Positions 1 to 8,062 of a DNA stretch of 64,000 nt are shown one piece after another. Each line of letters opens with the position of its first letter. The stretch's first letter is position 1. Under the pieces are notes generated by a model that was not told the DNA's origin, made no database searches, and saw only the letters and a list, made by a program, of their open reading frames with translations. Both the position numbers and the translations under genes were made by a program. This stretch comes from Hoeflea_A sp965249925 (GTDB taxonomy: Bacteria; Pseudomonadota; Alphaproteobacteria; Rhizobiales; Rhizobiaceae): contig OZ252260.1 in NCBI GenBank assembly GCA_965249925.1, positions 248,001 through 312,000 of the forward strand. The letters are read 5' to 3'.

Positions 1-1599
1 ATACTCGTTCAGGAACGACACCGTGCCGTAGGCGCCAAGGGCCTCCGTCAGGCTGGTAAACGACCGGATGTCGGAAAACAGGATCGTCGCAACGGCGTTC
101 TTGCCGCCGAGAATATCGTCGTCGCCCTCCAGCAACTGGGTAGCAATTCCCGGATCGATGTAGCGGGACATCGTCGATTTCATGCGCTTTTCGGCGCTGA
201 TATCCTCGACCATGACCATGACGCCGAGCTTGGCGTTTTCGGCGCTTTCCAGCGGCAGGATCGTCATGTTCACCGACACCGCCTCATCCCCGACCCGCAG
301 CACCGCGTCCATGATGACATCCTGGCTGCCGCTCTGTTCGACCCGGTCGATTCCTTCGATGACCCACTGGTTGTCGTCGCTGAAGATGTCGCCAATCGGT
401 TTTTTCAGCAGCGACCGGGAATCGACCTGCAGGATGCGCTCACCGGCGGCGTTGCAAGTGACCACATTGCGTTCCTCGTCGAGCGTGATGACACCATTGG
501 TCATGCTTTCCAGCATCGACTCGTTGTAGTTCTTCATGCTCTGGACGTCGTCGAACAGCTTGGCGTTTTCGAGCGCGATGGCGACCTGGCTGGTAAAGGC
601 GCGCAGCCTTTGCTCATCGTCTTCCGAAAACGTGCCGCCGCGCTTGTTCAGACACTGGGTGACGCCGATCACCTTGCCGTTCTTCGAGACGACCGGAACG
701 CAGAGTATCGACCGGGTGAAAAAGCCGGTTTGCTTGTCGAATGCCGGGTTGAATCGGAGGTCGGCGTAGGCGTGCGGGATATTGACCGACTCACCGCTGG
801 TGAAGACCGCACCGGCGATACCGAGATGATTCGGCATGCGGATCTCCGTCGACAGTCCTTCTCCAACCATGGCAAAAAGCTCCGAGGTCTTCGTATCGTT
901 GAGGAAGAGGGTCGAGCGCTCGGCCTGCAGCATGCGTGTTGCCTCGCCCATGACGCGAGACAGGATGGCCTTCAGGTTGATTTCGGAGGTTACATCGGCG
1001 ACGATTTCGAGAAACTCGCGCTCCTGTACCCGCGCTTTCTCGGCGCGTTCCAGGTACTGCCGGCTTTCCAGCGCAATGGCGGCATGCTGGGTCATCGCCT
1101 CGAGCAGTCGAAAATCGGCGGGCGAGAACTCACCCTCCAGCGGATTCAACACCTGGGCGACGCCGATCACTTTCTGCTTCACGTTGCGGATCGGCACGCA
1201 CAAAATGCTACGGGTCGTGAAGCCGGTCTGTTCGTCGACCGCGCTGTTGAAACGCGGATCGGCATAGGCGTCGACGACAATCTCGCCGATACCGGTGGAA
1301 AACACGTGCCCGGCGATGCCGGTGCTGTTGAGAATGCGGATTTCGCGTCGCACCTCACCTTGCGCGACGCGGCTGTAGAGTTCGCTGGTGGTCGGATCGT
1401 TCAGAAAGATCGAGCCCCGTTCGGCGCCGATCTCCCGGGTCGTGTTGTCGACAAGGGTGCGCAGCACACCGTCGAGTGTCTCGTTGGCGGCGACTTTCAG
1501 CGAAAAATCCAACAGCATTTCCGCCTGACGCAGGCGCCGGTCCAGTTCGCTGGCACTGACGACGGGCGGTTTTTCGGCGTTGTCCTGGAGTTCGGTCAT
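1..1599 (-). CDS. GAF-GAF-PAS class III adenylate/guanylate cyclase, 3' end cut by window
   Basis: Begins with ATG at 1599 and runs off the left edge, leaving about 533 residues. Reading the minus strand gives two consecutive GAF domains (roughly residues 10-175 and 185-345, each with the pattern 'GIAGxVF...GE...YADxRFN...TGF.TRSILCVP'), then a PAS-like segment (about 365-480) and the start of a class III nucleotidyl cyclase (residues LFSDIRSFTSLTE near 510-525). It should make cAMP or cGMP in response to small-molecule binding by the GAF domains; no membrane segment is seen, so it is probably cytoplasmic. Its ATG overlaps the stop of the upstream coiled-coil gene (ATGA), so the two are translationally coupled. 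Ligand and nucleotide specificity cannot be read here because the catalytic domain is truncated by the window. Confidence 0.88.
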   Translation of the reverse strand, partial: MTELQDNAEKPPVVSASELDRRLRQAEMLLDFSLKVAANETLDGVLRTLVDNTTREIGAERGSIFLNDPTTSELYSRVAQGEVRREIRILNSTGIAGHVFSTGIGEIVVDAYADPRFNSAVDEQTGFTTRSILCVPIRNVKQKVIGVAQVLNPLEGEFSPADFRLLEAMTQHAAIALESRQYLERAEKARVQEREFLEIVADVTSEINLKAILSRVMGEATRMLQAERSTLFLNDTKTSELFAMVGEGLSTEIRMPNHLGIAGAVFTSGESVNIPHAYADLRFNPAFDKQTGFFTRSILCVPVVSKNGKVIGVTQCLNKRGGTFSEDDEQRLRAFTSQVAIALENAKLFDDVQSMKNYNESMLESMTNGVITLDEERNVVTCNAAGERILQVDSRSLLKKPIGDIFSDDNQWVIEGIDRVEQSGSQDVIMDAVLRVGDEAVSVNMTILPLESAENAKLGVMVMVEDISAEKRMKSTMSRYIDPGIATQLLEGDDDILGGKNAVATILFSDIRSFTSLTEALGAYGTVSFLNEY

Positions 1600-2120
1600 G
1601 ACACGGGCTTCGCCAGTTTATCGCGCAGCGCGGTGATCGTCTGCTGCAACTGTCCCACCAGGTCGCGGTGGCCGCGCTCCAGTTCCGCCACCCGCGCGTC
1701 GCCTTGCAGCTTCAGCGTTTCGAGCTGCTCGCGCAACGCCGCTATGGTGTCGCGCAGATGGCCGTTCTCAGCCTCATGCGCGGCGCGCATGGCCTGCACC
1801 GCATCGGCGTGATCGGCTTCCCGTTGTTCGAGCTGGTTGCGCAGCGAATGCGCCGTCGCTTTGAGCTGGCTTATTTCGTCATAGGTCGACGCCACCGAAC
1901 GCTGCCTGGCTTCGTCCTTCTCCGCCAACCGCGAATCCATGGTATCCCGCAGAGCCTTGACCGAATCCCGAAGCTGCATGATCTCTTCCTGCCCGGCCGC
2001 CATCGCTCTCTGGACAGCGGCCTCCTTCTCGGCCTGCAGATCTTCGATCTGGCCGCGCAACGCCACGATGGTTTCCTCCAGGTGGCGCTTCTCCAGCAAC
2101 TCCGTTGTGCCCTGCATCAT
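1596..2120 (-). CDS. Repeat coiled-coil protein coupled to the cyclase
   Basis: A 174-residue, almost entirely helical, charged protein with no cysteine motif, membrane segment or known enzyme domain. From about residue 20 it consists of four consecutive 36-residue units, each opening with (A/S)LRxxL/M and closing near (Q/H)L(R/K/Q)xxxx, followed by a final ALRDKL. The reading frame stays open upstream to 2291, but that part looks non-coding and faces the divergent gene at 2307, so the ATG pair at 2120/2117 is preferred; no strong ribosome site is visible. Its TGA overlaps the cyclase ATG, suggesting a structural or signalling partner of that enzyme. Function unknown. Confidence 0.72.
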   Translation of the reverse strand: MMQGTTELLEKRHLEETIVALRGQIEDLQAEKEAAVQRAMAAGQEEIMQLRDSVKALRDTMDSRLAEKDEARQRSVASTYDEISQLKATAHSLRNQLEQREADHADAVQAMRAAHEAENGHLRDTIAALREQLETLKLQGDARVAELERGHRDLVGQLQQTITALRDKLAKPVS

Positions 2121-2306
2121 CAGAAATCCAGAAACCGGATCTGTCGCATACCAGATCCCATGCCCCGTTTTTTCGGATAATGTCGCGTGTATGGACAGAA
2201 GTCCATTGCCGGGGCGATCTCCTTCGATCGCCAATACGGGCTCGATTGCGAGAGAAGAGCCACCGGGGCAAAGTCGCGACAGACAAAACAACCGGGTGGG
2301 AGAACG

Positions 2307-2720
2307 ATGTACACGGCTTCATGTCATTGCGGTGCGGTGCAGTTGGAGATGCAAAGAAAACCGCGAAAACTGACCCAGTGCAACTGCTCTCTGTGCCGAC
2401 GCTACGGATCCCTTTGGGCGTATTTTCAAAGGAAGTCGATCCGGGTTGTCGCCGATGCAAAGGCACTTGACGTTTACACCTGGCGGAACAACCGTTTTCA
2501 GTTTTTCCGCTGCGCGACGTGTGGCTGCATCACCCACTACGAAAGGACTGACAGGCGCGCGGACGGTTCCGATATGGGTGCAGTCAACTTGCGCAACATC
2601 GACGATCCCGAAATCGTCGCCCACGTGCCGATAAGGCTGCTCGACGGTGCTTCGTCATGGAAGGTCATTGATGAAGCCCCGCAACCACACCTGCTGCAAA
2701 CACCCGAAGAGCGGAGATGA
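2307..2720 (+). CDS. GFA-family zinc protein (CENP-V/GFA domain)
   Basis: 137 residues with the metal-binding pattern of the glutathione-dependent formaldehyde-activating (GFA) fold: CHC near residue 6, CNCSLC at 25-30 and a later CATCGC. Members bind structural and exchangeable zinc; a few act in formaldehyde-glutathione chemistry, but most paralogues, including very likely this one, have no proven reaction. The ATG at 2307 is preceded by GGGAG and begins exactly where the family begins; an in-frame extension upstream to 2187 has no support. It stands alone, divergent from the coiled-coil gene. Confidence 0.82.
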   Translation: MYTASCHCGAVQLEMQRKPRKLTQCNCSLCRRYGSLWAYFQRKSIRVVADAKALDVYTWRNNRFQFFRCATCGCITHYERTDRRADGSDMGAVNLRNIDDPEIVAHVPIRLLDGASSWKVIDEAPQPHLLQTPEERR

Positions 2721-2721
2721 C

Positions 2722-2771
2722 GCAATTATAATTGCATTGTATATTGACTTAGAATGATATTTGCATACGCT
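2722..2771 (+). promoter_or_regulatory. Candidate operator palindrome and promoter of glnH
   Basis: A perfect 14-bp palindrome, GCAATTATAATTGC (2722-2735), lies just upstream of a plausible sigma-70 promoter: TTGACT at 2744-2749, a 16-bp spacer, and TACGCT at 2766-2771. A smaller inverted repeat, TTGCT-CA-AGCAA, follows. The RpiR regulator at the end of the same operon is a natural candidate ligand-controlled binder, but this is inference from position. Confidence 0.45.
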
Positions 2772-2833
2772 GTTTGCTCAAGCAACAAGACGTCGCAAAC
2801 GACGCGCATTTCAAAAAGTGATCTGGAGAAGAG

Positions 2834-3571
2834 ATGAACACTATTATCAAATTCGCCGCCGCTTTGGCGCTGGCTGTCTCGGCGACAACCGCGATGGCCA
2901 AGGATCTCATCGTTGCCACTGACACCGCCTTTGTGCCTTTTGAATTCAAGGAAGGCGATAAATATGTCGGGTTCGACATCGACATGTGGGACGCCATTGC
3001 ATCCGATCTTGGCGTGACCTACGAACTGCGCCCGATGGATTTCAACGGCATTATCCCGGCGCTTCAAACGGGACAGGTGGACGTCGCGCTCGCAGGCATC
3101 ACCATCAAGGACTCACGCAAAGAGGTCATAGACTTCTCCGACGGCTACTATGATAGCGGCTTTCTGCTGATGGTTCCCGTCGACAGCGATATATCTGGAG
3201 AAGCCGACCTCGCCGGCAAGTCGATCGCGGTTAAGACAGGGACTTCCGCCGCTGACTATGCCAAGGAGAACTTTAAAGACACCGATATCCGGCTGTTTCC
3301 CAACGTCGACAATGCCTATCTGGAGCTGCGCACCGGCAGAGTGGATGCGGCAATGCACGATACGCCCAATGTTCTCTACTACATCGCCAATGCCGGCGGC
3401 GGCCAAGTCAAGGCCGTCGGCGAACAGATGATGGCGCATGAATATGGTATCGGCTTTCCCAAAGGCAGCGAACTCGTTGAAAAGGTGAATGCCTCACTCG
3501 CCGCAATGAAGGCGGACGGGCGATACGATGCGATCTACGAAAAGTGGTTCGGCACAAAGCCGCCGGAATGA
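2834..3571 (+). CDS. glnH: Glutamine-type ABC transporter periplasmic binding protein
   Basis: 245 residues with a Sec signal peptide (hydrophobic core about 5-20, cleavage after AMA near residue 22). The mature part matches the GlnH family closely: ATDTAFVPFEFKEGDKYVG, GIIPALQTGQVDVALAGITI, IDFSDGYYDSG, HDTPNVLYY and a C-terminal KWFGT. It captures a polar amino acid, most likely glutamine, in the periplasm for the GlnPQ channel. GGAGAAGAG immediately precedes the ATG. First gene of a five-gene unit with glnP, glnQ, a C45 hydrolase and an RpiR regulator. The ligand is inferred from overall similarity to the E. coli protein. Confidence 0.92.
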   Translation: MNTIIKFAAALALAVSATTAMAKDLIVATDTAFVPFEFKEGDKYVGFDIDMWDAIASDLGVTYELRPMDFNGIIPALQTGQVDVALAGITIKDSRKEVIDFSDGYYDSGFLLMVPVDSDISGEADLAGKSIAVKTGTSAADYAKENFKDTDIRLFPNVDNAYLELRTGRVDAAMHDTPNVLYYIANAGGGQVKAVGEQMMAHEYGIGFPKGSELVEKVNASLAAMKADGRYDAIYEKWFGTKPPE

Positions 3572-3594
3572 GCCCAGCCTACCCAATCCAGATC

Positions 3595-3620
3595 GACCCG
3601 CGTCACAGCCGGCGCGGGTC
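3595..3620 (+). promoter_or_regulatory. Intercistronic hairpin between glnH and glnP
   Basis: Perfect 8-bp stem GACCCGCG / CGCGGGTC with a 10-nt loop, no T tract. Such hairpins downstream of a binding-protein gene commonly stabilise the upstream mRNA or attenuate downstream expression so that binding protein exceeds permease; that role is inferred here. Confidence 0.5.
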
Positions 3621-3633
3621 ATAGAGGGGTGTC

Positions 3634-4290
3634 ATGCAGGTCGACTGGTCTATCATCCCCGGCTTCATCCCGCAGCTAATTGCCGGATCGAAGGTCACTA
3701 TCTACATCACTGTCGTCGGTCTCATGGGCGGCCTTGTCGTTGGTTTTATTGCGGGACTGATGCGAGCCTATGGCGGCAGCATCGCCAATGCGATCGCGTT
3801 TGTTTATATCGAGATCATCAGAGGCACACCCATCGTCGTACAGGTGATGTTCCTGTATTTCGCGCTTCCGGTGCTGGCCAACATTCGCATCGATCCATTA
3901 TCCGCTGCGATCCTTGCCATTATCGTCAATGCAGGCGCCTATATTGCGGAAATCGTGCGCGGGGCCTTTCTGTCGATTTCCAAGGGTCTGACCGAAGCCG
4001 GACTTGCCATCGGGATGCCGCATTGGAAAGTCCTTCTGTACATCGTCGGACCGCTCGCTTTCCGGCGCATGATCCCGCCGCTCGGCAATCAGGTCATCGT
4101 AAGCCTCAAGGATACCTCCCTGTTTATCGTGATCGGCGTCGGGGAATTGACCCGGATCGGCCAGGAAATCATGGCAGCCAACTTCCGGGCTGTTGAAATC
4201 TGGACGGCAGTGGCCGTCTGCTACCTGATCATGACCGGATTCATGACCATCGTCCTGCGCATCATTGAAAAACGCATGAGGATCCTGTGA
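3634..4290 (+). CDS. glnP: Glutamine-type ABC transporter permease
   Basis: 218 residues, inner-membrane permease of the histidine/glutamine (HisMQ/GlnP) class with about five hydrophobic segments. The family signature is clear: IRGTPIVVQVMFLYF, the EAA loop (EAGLAIGMPHWKVL), and LGNQVIVSLKDTSLFIVIG. It forms the membrane channel with GlnQ as ATPase and GlnH as binding protein. The ATG has GAGGGG 6 nt upstream; the stop TGA overlaps the GTG start of glnQ, indicating coupled translation. Confidence 0.92.
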   Translation: MQVDWSIIPGFIPQLIAGSKVTIYITVVGLMGGLVVGFIAGLMRAYGGSIANAIAFVYIEIIRGTPIVVQVMFLYFALPVLANIRIDPLSAAILAIIVNAGAYIAEIVRGAFLSISKGLTEAGLAIGMPHWKVLLYIVGPLAFRRMIPPLGNQVIVSLKDTSLFIVIGVGELTRIGQEIMAANFRAVEIWTAVAVCYLIMTGFMTIVLRIIEKRMRIL

Positions 4291-5015
4291 GCTTCATCGA
4301 ATTCCGCAAAACCAGCAAATCATTCGGGCCACTGATCGTTCTGCACGAGCTCGATCTGTCGATCGACCGCGGCGAAATGGTCGTTTTGATCGGCCCGTCA
4401 GGGTCGGGAAAATCGACCCTCTTGCGCTGTATCAATGGACTGGAGCGGATCACAGGCGGAGACCTGATCGTTGACGGCATGTCCGTCAAGGGTGGAAGCC
4501 GTCAGCTATGCGAGATTCGGCAAGAGGCGGGGATGGTGTTTCAGCAATTCAACCTGTTCCCTCAGATGACGGCGATGCAAAACGTGGCTCTGGGGCCCCG
4601 CAAAGTGCGCGGACAATCGAAAGCCGATGCCGAAATGCTGGCCATGGAACTGCTGTCCAAGGTTGGACTGGCAGACAAGGGGAGGCACTACCCGTCGGAA
4701 CTATCCGGTGGTCAGCAGCAGCGTGTTGCCATCGCACGGGCACTTGCCGTCAAACCCAAGGTCATGCTGTTTGACGAGCCCACGTCAGCTCTGGATCCCG
4801 AACTGAAGCAGGAAGTTCTGAACGTCATGCTGCAGCTTGCCAAGGAAGGCATGACGATGGTCGTCGTCACCCACGAAATGAGCTTTGCCAAGCAGGTCGG
4901 CACGCGTTTGATCTTCATGGAGAACGGGAAGATCGCAGTGGATGATGATCCGCGCACGGTTATCGATACCCCGCCCAATCCTCGCATGAAGGATTTCTTG
5001 AACCATGTCGAATGA
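4287..5015 (+). CDS. glnQ: Glutamine-type ABC transporter ATPase
   Basis: 242 residues starting at a GTG that overlaps the glnP stop (GTGA). Contains Walker A GPSGSGKST (about residues 35-43), the Q-loop, ABC signature LSGGQQQR, Walker B VMLFDEPTSALD and the switch histidine in VVVTHEMSFA. This is the polar amino acid importer subclass, powering uptake at the cytoplasmic face. The 3' end overlaps the next gene by 11 bp, so the C45 hydrolase is part of the same transcript. Confidence 0.93.
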   Translation: MSFIEFRKTSKSFGPLIVLHELDLSIDRGEMVVLIGPSGSGKSTLLRCINGLERITGGDLIVDGMSVKGGSRQLCEIRQEAGMVFQQFNLFPQMTAMQNVALGPRKVRGQSKADAEMLAMELLSKVGLADKGRHYPSELSGGQQQRVAIARALAVKPKVMLFDEPTSALDPELKQEVLNVMLQLAKEGMTMVVVTHEMSFAKQVGTRLIFMENGKIAVDDDPRTVIDTPPNPRMKDFLNHVE

Positions 5016-6027
5016 GGCCAATCACATTGGCTGGGTCGTGGCGACTGGATGGCGTCGGGAAATAGGACACACATTGGGATTACGAGGCCGCCAGGCCGTG
5101 CAGACCCACTTGATTTGTTCCGACATCTGGGAGCATGTGATGGACGCCGCACAGGATCCCGTTCTGGATCACCTGGCCGACAACGTCAAACACCAATATC
5201 CCGGTACCTGGAGCGAGCTTGAGGGTCTCGCCTCCGGACTTGGCCTTCCGTTCCGAGATGTCTTGGCCTGGAATTGTCGCGGCGACATTCTCTCGTCGGT
5301 GCCCGATGGATGTACGACCGCTCAAATACCCGGAGATCCGATCACCATTGCCCATAACGAAGACGGGCTGCCTTTCTTTCGGGGAAGCTGCTTTATCGCC
5401 GACATACATCAAAAAACCGGCCGGCGTTTCTGGGCGTTTTGTTATCCCGGATCGCTCCCGGGCCATACCTTCGGCTGGAACAATTCCGGACTGGTCCTGG
5501 CGGTAAACAACCTGCGGCTTCTCGGCGTCGAGCCCGACACCTCCAGAATGGTGATTTGCAGGGAAGTGCTCGACTGCTTTTCCATCGACGAGGCCTTGAG
5601 GAAACTGACCAAAAACCCGCATTCCGGCGGATTTCACATGTCCGTTGCGCAGGTCGGCGATACACGTCTGATGAGCGTTGAATATGGAGGAGGGGCGGCC
5701 TCGGTCCGATGCATGACGCAGGCATCGCTCCACGCAAACCATGCGCTCCATTTGGCCCATCCGGAACAGACGATCACGCAATCCTCGGCAGATCGTCAAA
5801 TCCGCGGGACCGAACTGGTGAGCCGGGAAAAGCCGGATTGTCTTAGAATCCTGCGGGATTCGGCCGGGTCCGGATTGCCGATCAGGCGCGATGATCCGGC
5901 CGATCCGGATAGCGAAAACACACTTGCCACATGCATCTTCAAAGTCTCAAATAAGGGGCTTGAGTGGAGAATTTACAGCGACGGGACAGGAGGCCCAGCT
6001 TACTGGAGTGAACGACAAAACGCCTAA
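5005..6027 (+). CDS. C45-family Ntn hydrolase (acyl-CoA:6-APA acyltransferase-like)
   Basis: 340 residues with the features of peptidase family C45: an N-terminal region followed by a Gly-Cys autocleavage site (D-G-C-T-T, Cys103) that would become the catalytic N-terminal nucleophile, then AHNEDG, the WNNSGLVLAVNNL stretch and downstream HMSVAQVGD / NHAL motifs. Relatives cleave or transfer N-acyl groups on amino acids. Overlap with glnQ ties it to amino-acid uptake; an attractive idea is that it frees glutamine or another amino acid from an N-acyl conjugate after import. No signal peptide, so cytoplasmic. Substrate unknown. Confidence 0.82.
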   Translation: MSNEANHIGWVVATGWRREIGHTLGLRGRQAVQTHLICSDIWEHVMDAAQDPVLDHLADNVKHQYPGTWSELEGLASGLGLPFRDVLAWNCRGDILSSVPDGCTTAQIPGDPITIAHNEDGLPFFRGSCFIADIHQKTGRRFWAFCYPGSLPGHTFGWNNSGLVLAVNNLRLLGVEPDTSRMVICREVLDCFSIDEALRKLTKNPHSGGFHMSVAQVGDTRLMSVEYGGGAASVRCMTQASLHANHALHLAHPEQTITQSSADRQIRGTELVSREKPDCLRILRDSAGSGLPIRRDDPADPDSENTLATCIFKVSNKGLEWRIYSDGTGGPAYWSERQNA

Positions 6028-6919
6028 AACGCCACCGGCCACCGTCGAAGAGATGCGCACGCTGCTAATAACCATTGTGCGCGGAGAATCGGAGATTGTA
6101 CTTGGCAAGAAAGCACGTGATGCTTTCGGGCAGATTCTCGATCTGCAAGGCAGTCCCGATTTACTGTCGATTACAAAACTCTCGCAACGTGTGGGGACAA
6201 ACCCCTCCACCATCACCAGATTGGCTCGAAACCTGGGCTACCGGGGATTCGGTGATTTTCAGAAAGTGCTCTTCGGCTCCGCCGCTGCCGTTCCGGGCGC
6301 ATTCTACCTCAACAAAGCGCAGGACGCCTTAACCGACACGGAATCGACAACCCGACAACGTGTAGCGCAGCTTTGCCATGAGAATCAGGCCAATATCGAA
6401 CGCTTCGTCGATGCGTTCGATGCCGAGAGTTTCGACCGTGCCACCCAGCTGATCACGACCGCGCCGCGAGTCTGCGTTTCCGGCATCCGGCAGTTCCACT
6501 CGCTGGCCGCGTTCCTCGTCTACGGGCTGCGCCTAGTCCGGCGTGATGTCTCGGTCCTCGACGCCAACGCCCTTGGCGCGGCCGAAGAACTCAGCGCGAT
6601 GGAAGAAAACGATGTGTGTATCGTGGCCAGCGTCAGCCCCTATTCGCGCGAGGTCGTACACATCGCTAAAGCGGCATCGGAGTGCGGCTTGTCGGTCATC
6701 GCAATCACCGATCTCGCGAGTTCGCCGCTGGTCAATTACGCTGAAACGACACTCTTTGCATCGAACCAGAGCAGTTTTATTTCGAACTCAATCACCAGCT
6801 ACTTCGCCGTTGCCGAATGCCTGATCAACGCCACGGCGCTTGCCTCGCCGCAGCAGACCGAGGCGGCACTCAAAAAGCGAGAGACGTCATTGGAGCGGCT
6901 GGGTATCGAGCAGGGTTGA
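6008..6919 (+). CDS. MurR/RpiR-family transcriptional regulator
   Basis: About 303 residues from a GTG at 6008 that overlaps the end of the hydrolase gene; a later ATG at 6053 is possible, and an in-frame ATG at 5891 is too far inside the upstream gene. N-terminal HTH_6 domain with recognition-helix region SQRVGTNPSTITRLARNLGY; C-terminal SIS domain (VCVSGIRQFHSLA...; VASVSPYSREVV; VIAITDLASSPL), which in this family binds a phosphosugar or other small ligand. As last gene of the glnHPQ-C45 unit it probably regulates that unit, possibly through the palindrome at 2722. Ligand unknown. Confidence 0.86.
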   Translation: MNDKTPKTPPATVEEMRTLLITIVRGESEIVLGKKARDAFGQILDLQGSPDLLSITKLSQRVGTNPSTITRLARNLGYRGFGDFQKVLFGSAAAVPGAFYLNKAQDALTDTESTTRQRVAQLCHENQANIERFVDAFDAESFDRATQLITTAPRVCVSGIRQFHSLAAFLVYGLRLVRRDVSVLDANALGAAEELSAMEENDVCIVASVSPYSREVVHIAKAASECGLSVIAITDLASSPLVNYAETTLFASNQSSFISNSITSYFAVAECLINATALASPQQTEAALKKRETSLERLGIEQG

Positions 6920-7016
6920 CGGTGTCGTGCATGACCGGCATCAGTGACTTTTACCACTCACGGTGAGCTATCGCTCTGTTCGCGCTTTTGCGGGTATTTC
7001 CAGCTTACCCGCCCGT

Positions 7017-7616
7017 TCAGATGCGTGACCCGGCTTGCACCAAAAGGGCGGCCGCGGTGTCCGCAAGTGCCGCATGCGATCGATCTGCGATTGTATCCTC
7101 GGCAATCCGTCCCTCGTTCAGCAGGGACGCAAAACCATGCACAAGGGCCCATGCGGTGAAGGCATGTCTGTCGGTAGCGTCAGACGAAACCCCTGGCAAG
7201 GCGCATGCAATCGCGTTGCGCAACACCTCGTAGGACGCGCGAGACGCCTGCCGCAGTTCGACATTGGTTTCAAGGCTGACACCACGCGTGAACATCAGAC
7301 GATAGAGGCCGATATTCTTCGCGCCGAACTCAAGATACTGCTCTGCAAGTCTGGCAAGTGTCTCCTGCGGCGTGAGGGTATCCTGTGAAACGCCGCCGAG
7401 CGCTTCGCCAAGCCTCGCAAATCCGCGTGTCGCAAGGGCAGCCAGCAGATCGGATTTTGTGGCGAAATGCGCGTGTGGCGCAGTTGCACTGACCCCGATC
7501 TTGCCCGCCAGCGATCGCACACTGAGCAAACAGTTCGGGTCTTTTTGTAGTTCTTCTTCGGCTGCGTCGAGCAGTGCCGTGCGCAGATCGCCGTGGTGAT
7601 AGGTGGTTTTTTCCAT
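7017..7616 (-). CDS. TetR/AcrR-family regulator
   Basis: 199 residues. N-terminal TetR HTH (about 8-56): YHHGDLRTALLDAAEEEL..., GVSATAPHAHFATKSDLLAAL. The YHHGDLR opening and the C-terminal region with RLMF and AFTAWALVHGFASLL are typical of the TetR_C_13/WHG subgroup. It is divergent from the small membrane protein gene at 7702; the 85-bp space between them contains a repeated 10-mer that is a likely operator. Regulated target and inducer are not known. Confidence 0.88.
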   Translation of the reverse strand: MEKTTYHHGDLRTALLDAAEEELQKDPNCLLSVRSLAGKIGVSATAPHAHFATKSDLLAALATRGFARLGEALGGVSQDTLTPQETLARLAEQYLEFGAKNIGLYRLMFTRGVSLETNVELRQASRASYEVLRNAIACALPGVSSDATDRHAFTAWALVHGFASLLNEGRIAEDTIADRSHAALADTAAALLVQAGSRI

Positions 7617-7628
7617 TTTTCCTCAATC

Positions 7629-7652
7629 TTAGCATTGCAAAGTTAGCATTGC
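7629..7652. promoter_or_regulatory. Tandem 10-mer, candidate TetR operator
   Basis: TTAGCATTGC occurs twice, at 7629-7638 and 7643-7652, as exact direct repeats with a 14-bp period, in the space between the TetR gene and the divergent membrane-protein gene. Placement beside the TetR start codon suggests autoregulation. Confidence 0.5.
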
Positions 7653-7701
7653 TTAGTTATGGATTATGCAACATGGTCTCAAAGAAAGAAAGGATGGAGT
7701 G

Positions 7702-7908
7702 ATGAGCGCTGCCAGGGTCAGGAAGGCGTTACGCTGGTTTCACATCGTCGGAGGACTGACCCTTGGTACCTATCTCTATTCGCCCTGGGGAACTGATCCG
7801 ACCTTCACCGCAATCACCCTCTTTGTGGTGACTCCGGCATTGGCGTTGAGCGGACTAAGTATGTGGAAGCAAGCCGCGATTTCTCGGCTTTTCCGCGGGA
7901 CCGACTAG
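7702..7908 (+). CDS. Small two-helix membrane protein
   Basis: 68 residues from ATG 7702, which follows AAAGGATGGAGTG; an upstream in-frame ATG at 7666 lacks a ribosome site and runs into the presumed operator. Two hydrophobic segments (about 13-27 and 34-54) around a short WGTDPTF loop. The RWFHIVGG opening is reminiscent of small PepSY-type membrane proteins, but the identity is not established. Divergent from a TetR regulator that probably controls it. Confidence 0.68.
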   Translation: MSAARVRKALRWFHIVGGLTLGTYLYSPWGTDPTFTAITLFVVTPALALSGLSMWKQAAISRLFRGTD

Positions 7909-8062
7909 CGGCGCCAACACGCGCTTTCGGACGGCGAGGGTTTTTCTTGGAACCGTTCATCCGGGCAAATCGCAGGTTCACTCGATACACTCCTGCAACA
8001 ACGGTGATAGGAGGTCTGTGTTTCATAGGTGCCCTGACGATTGTTGAAGAGGGAGCAAAACT

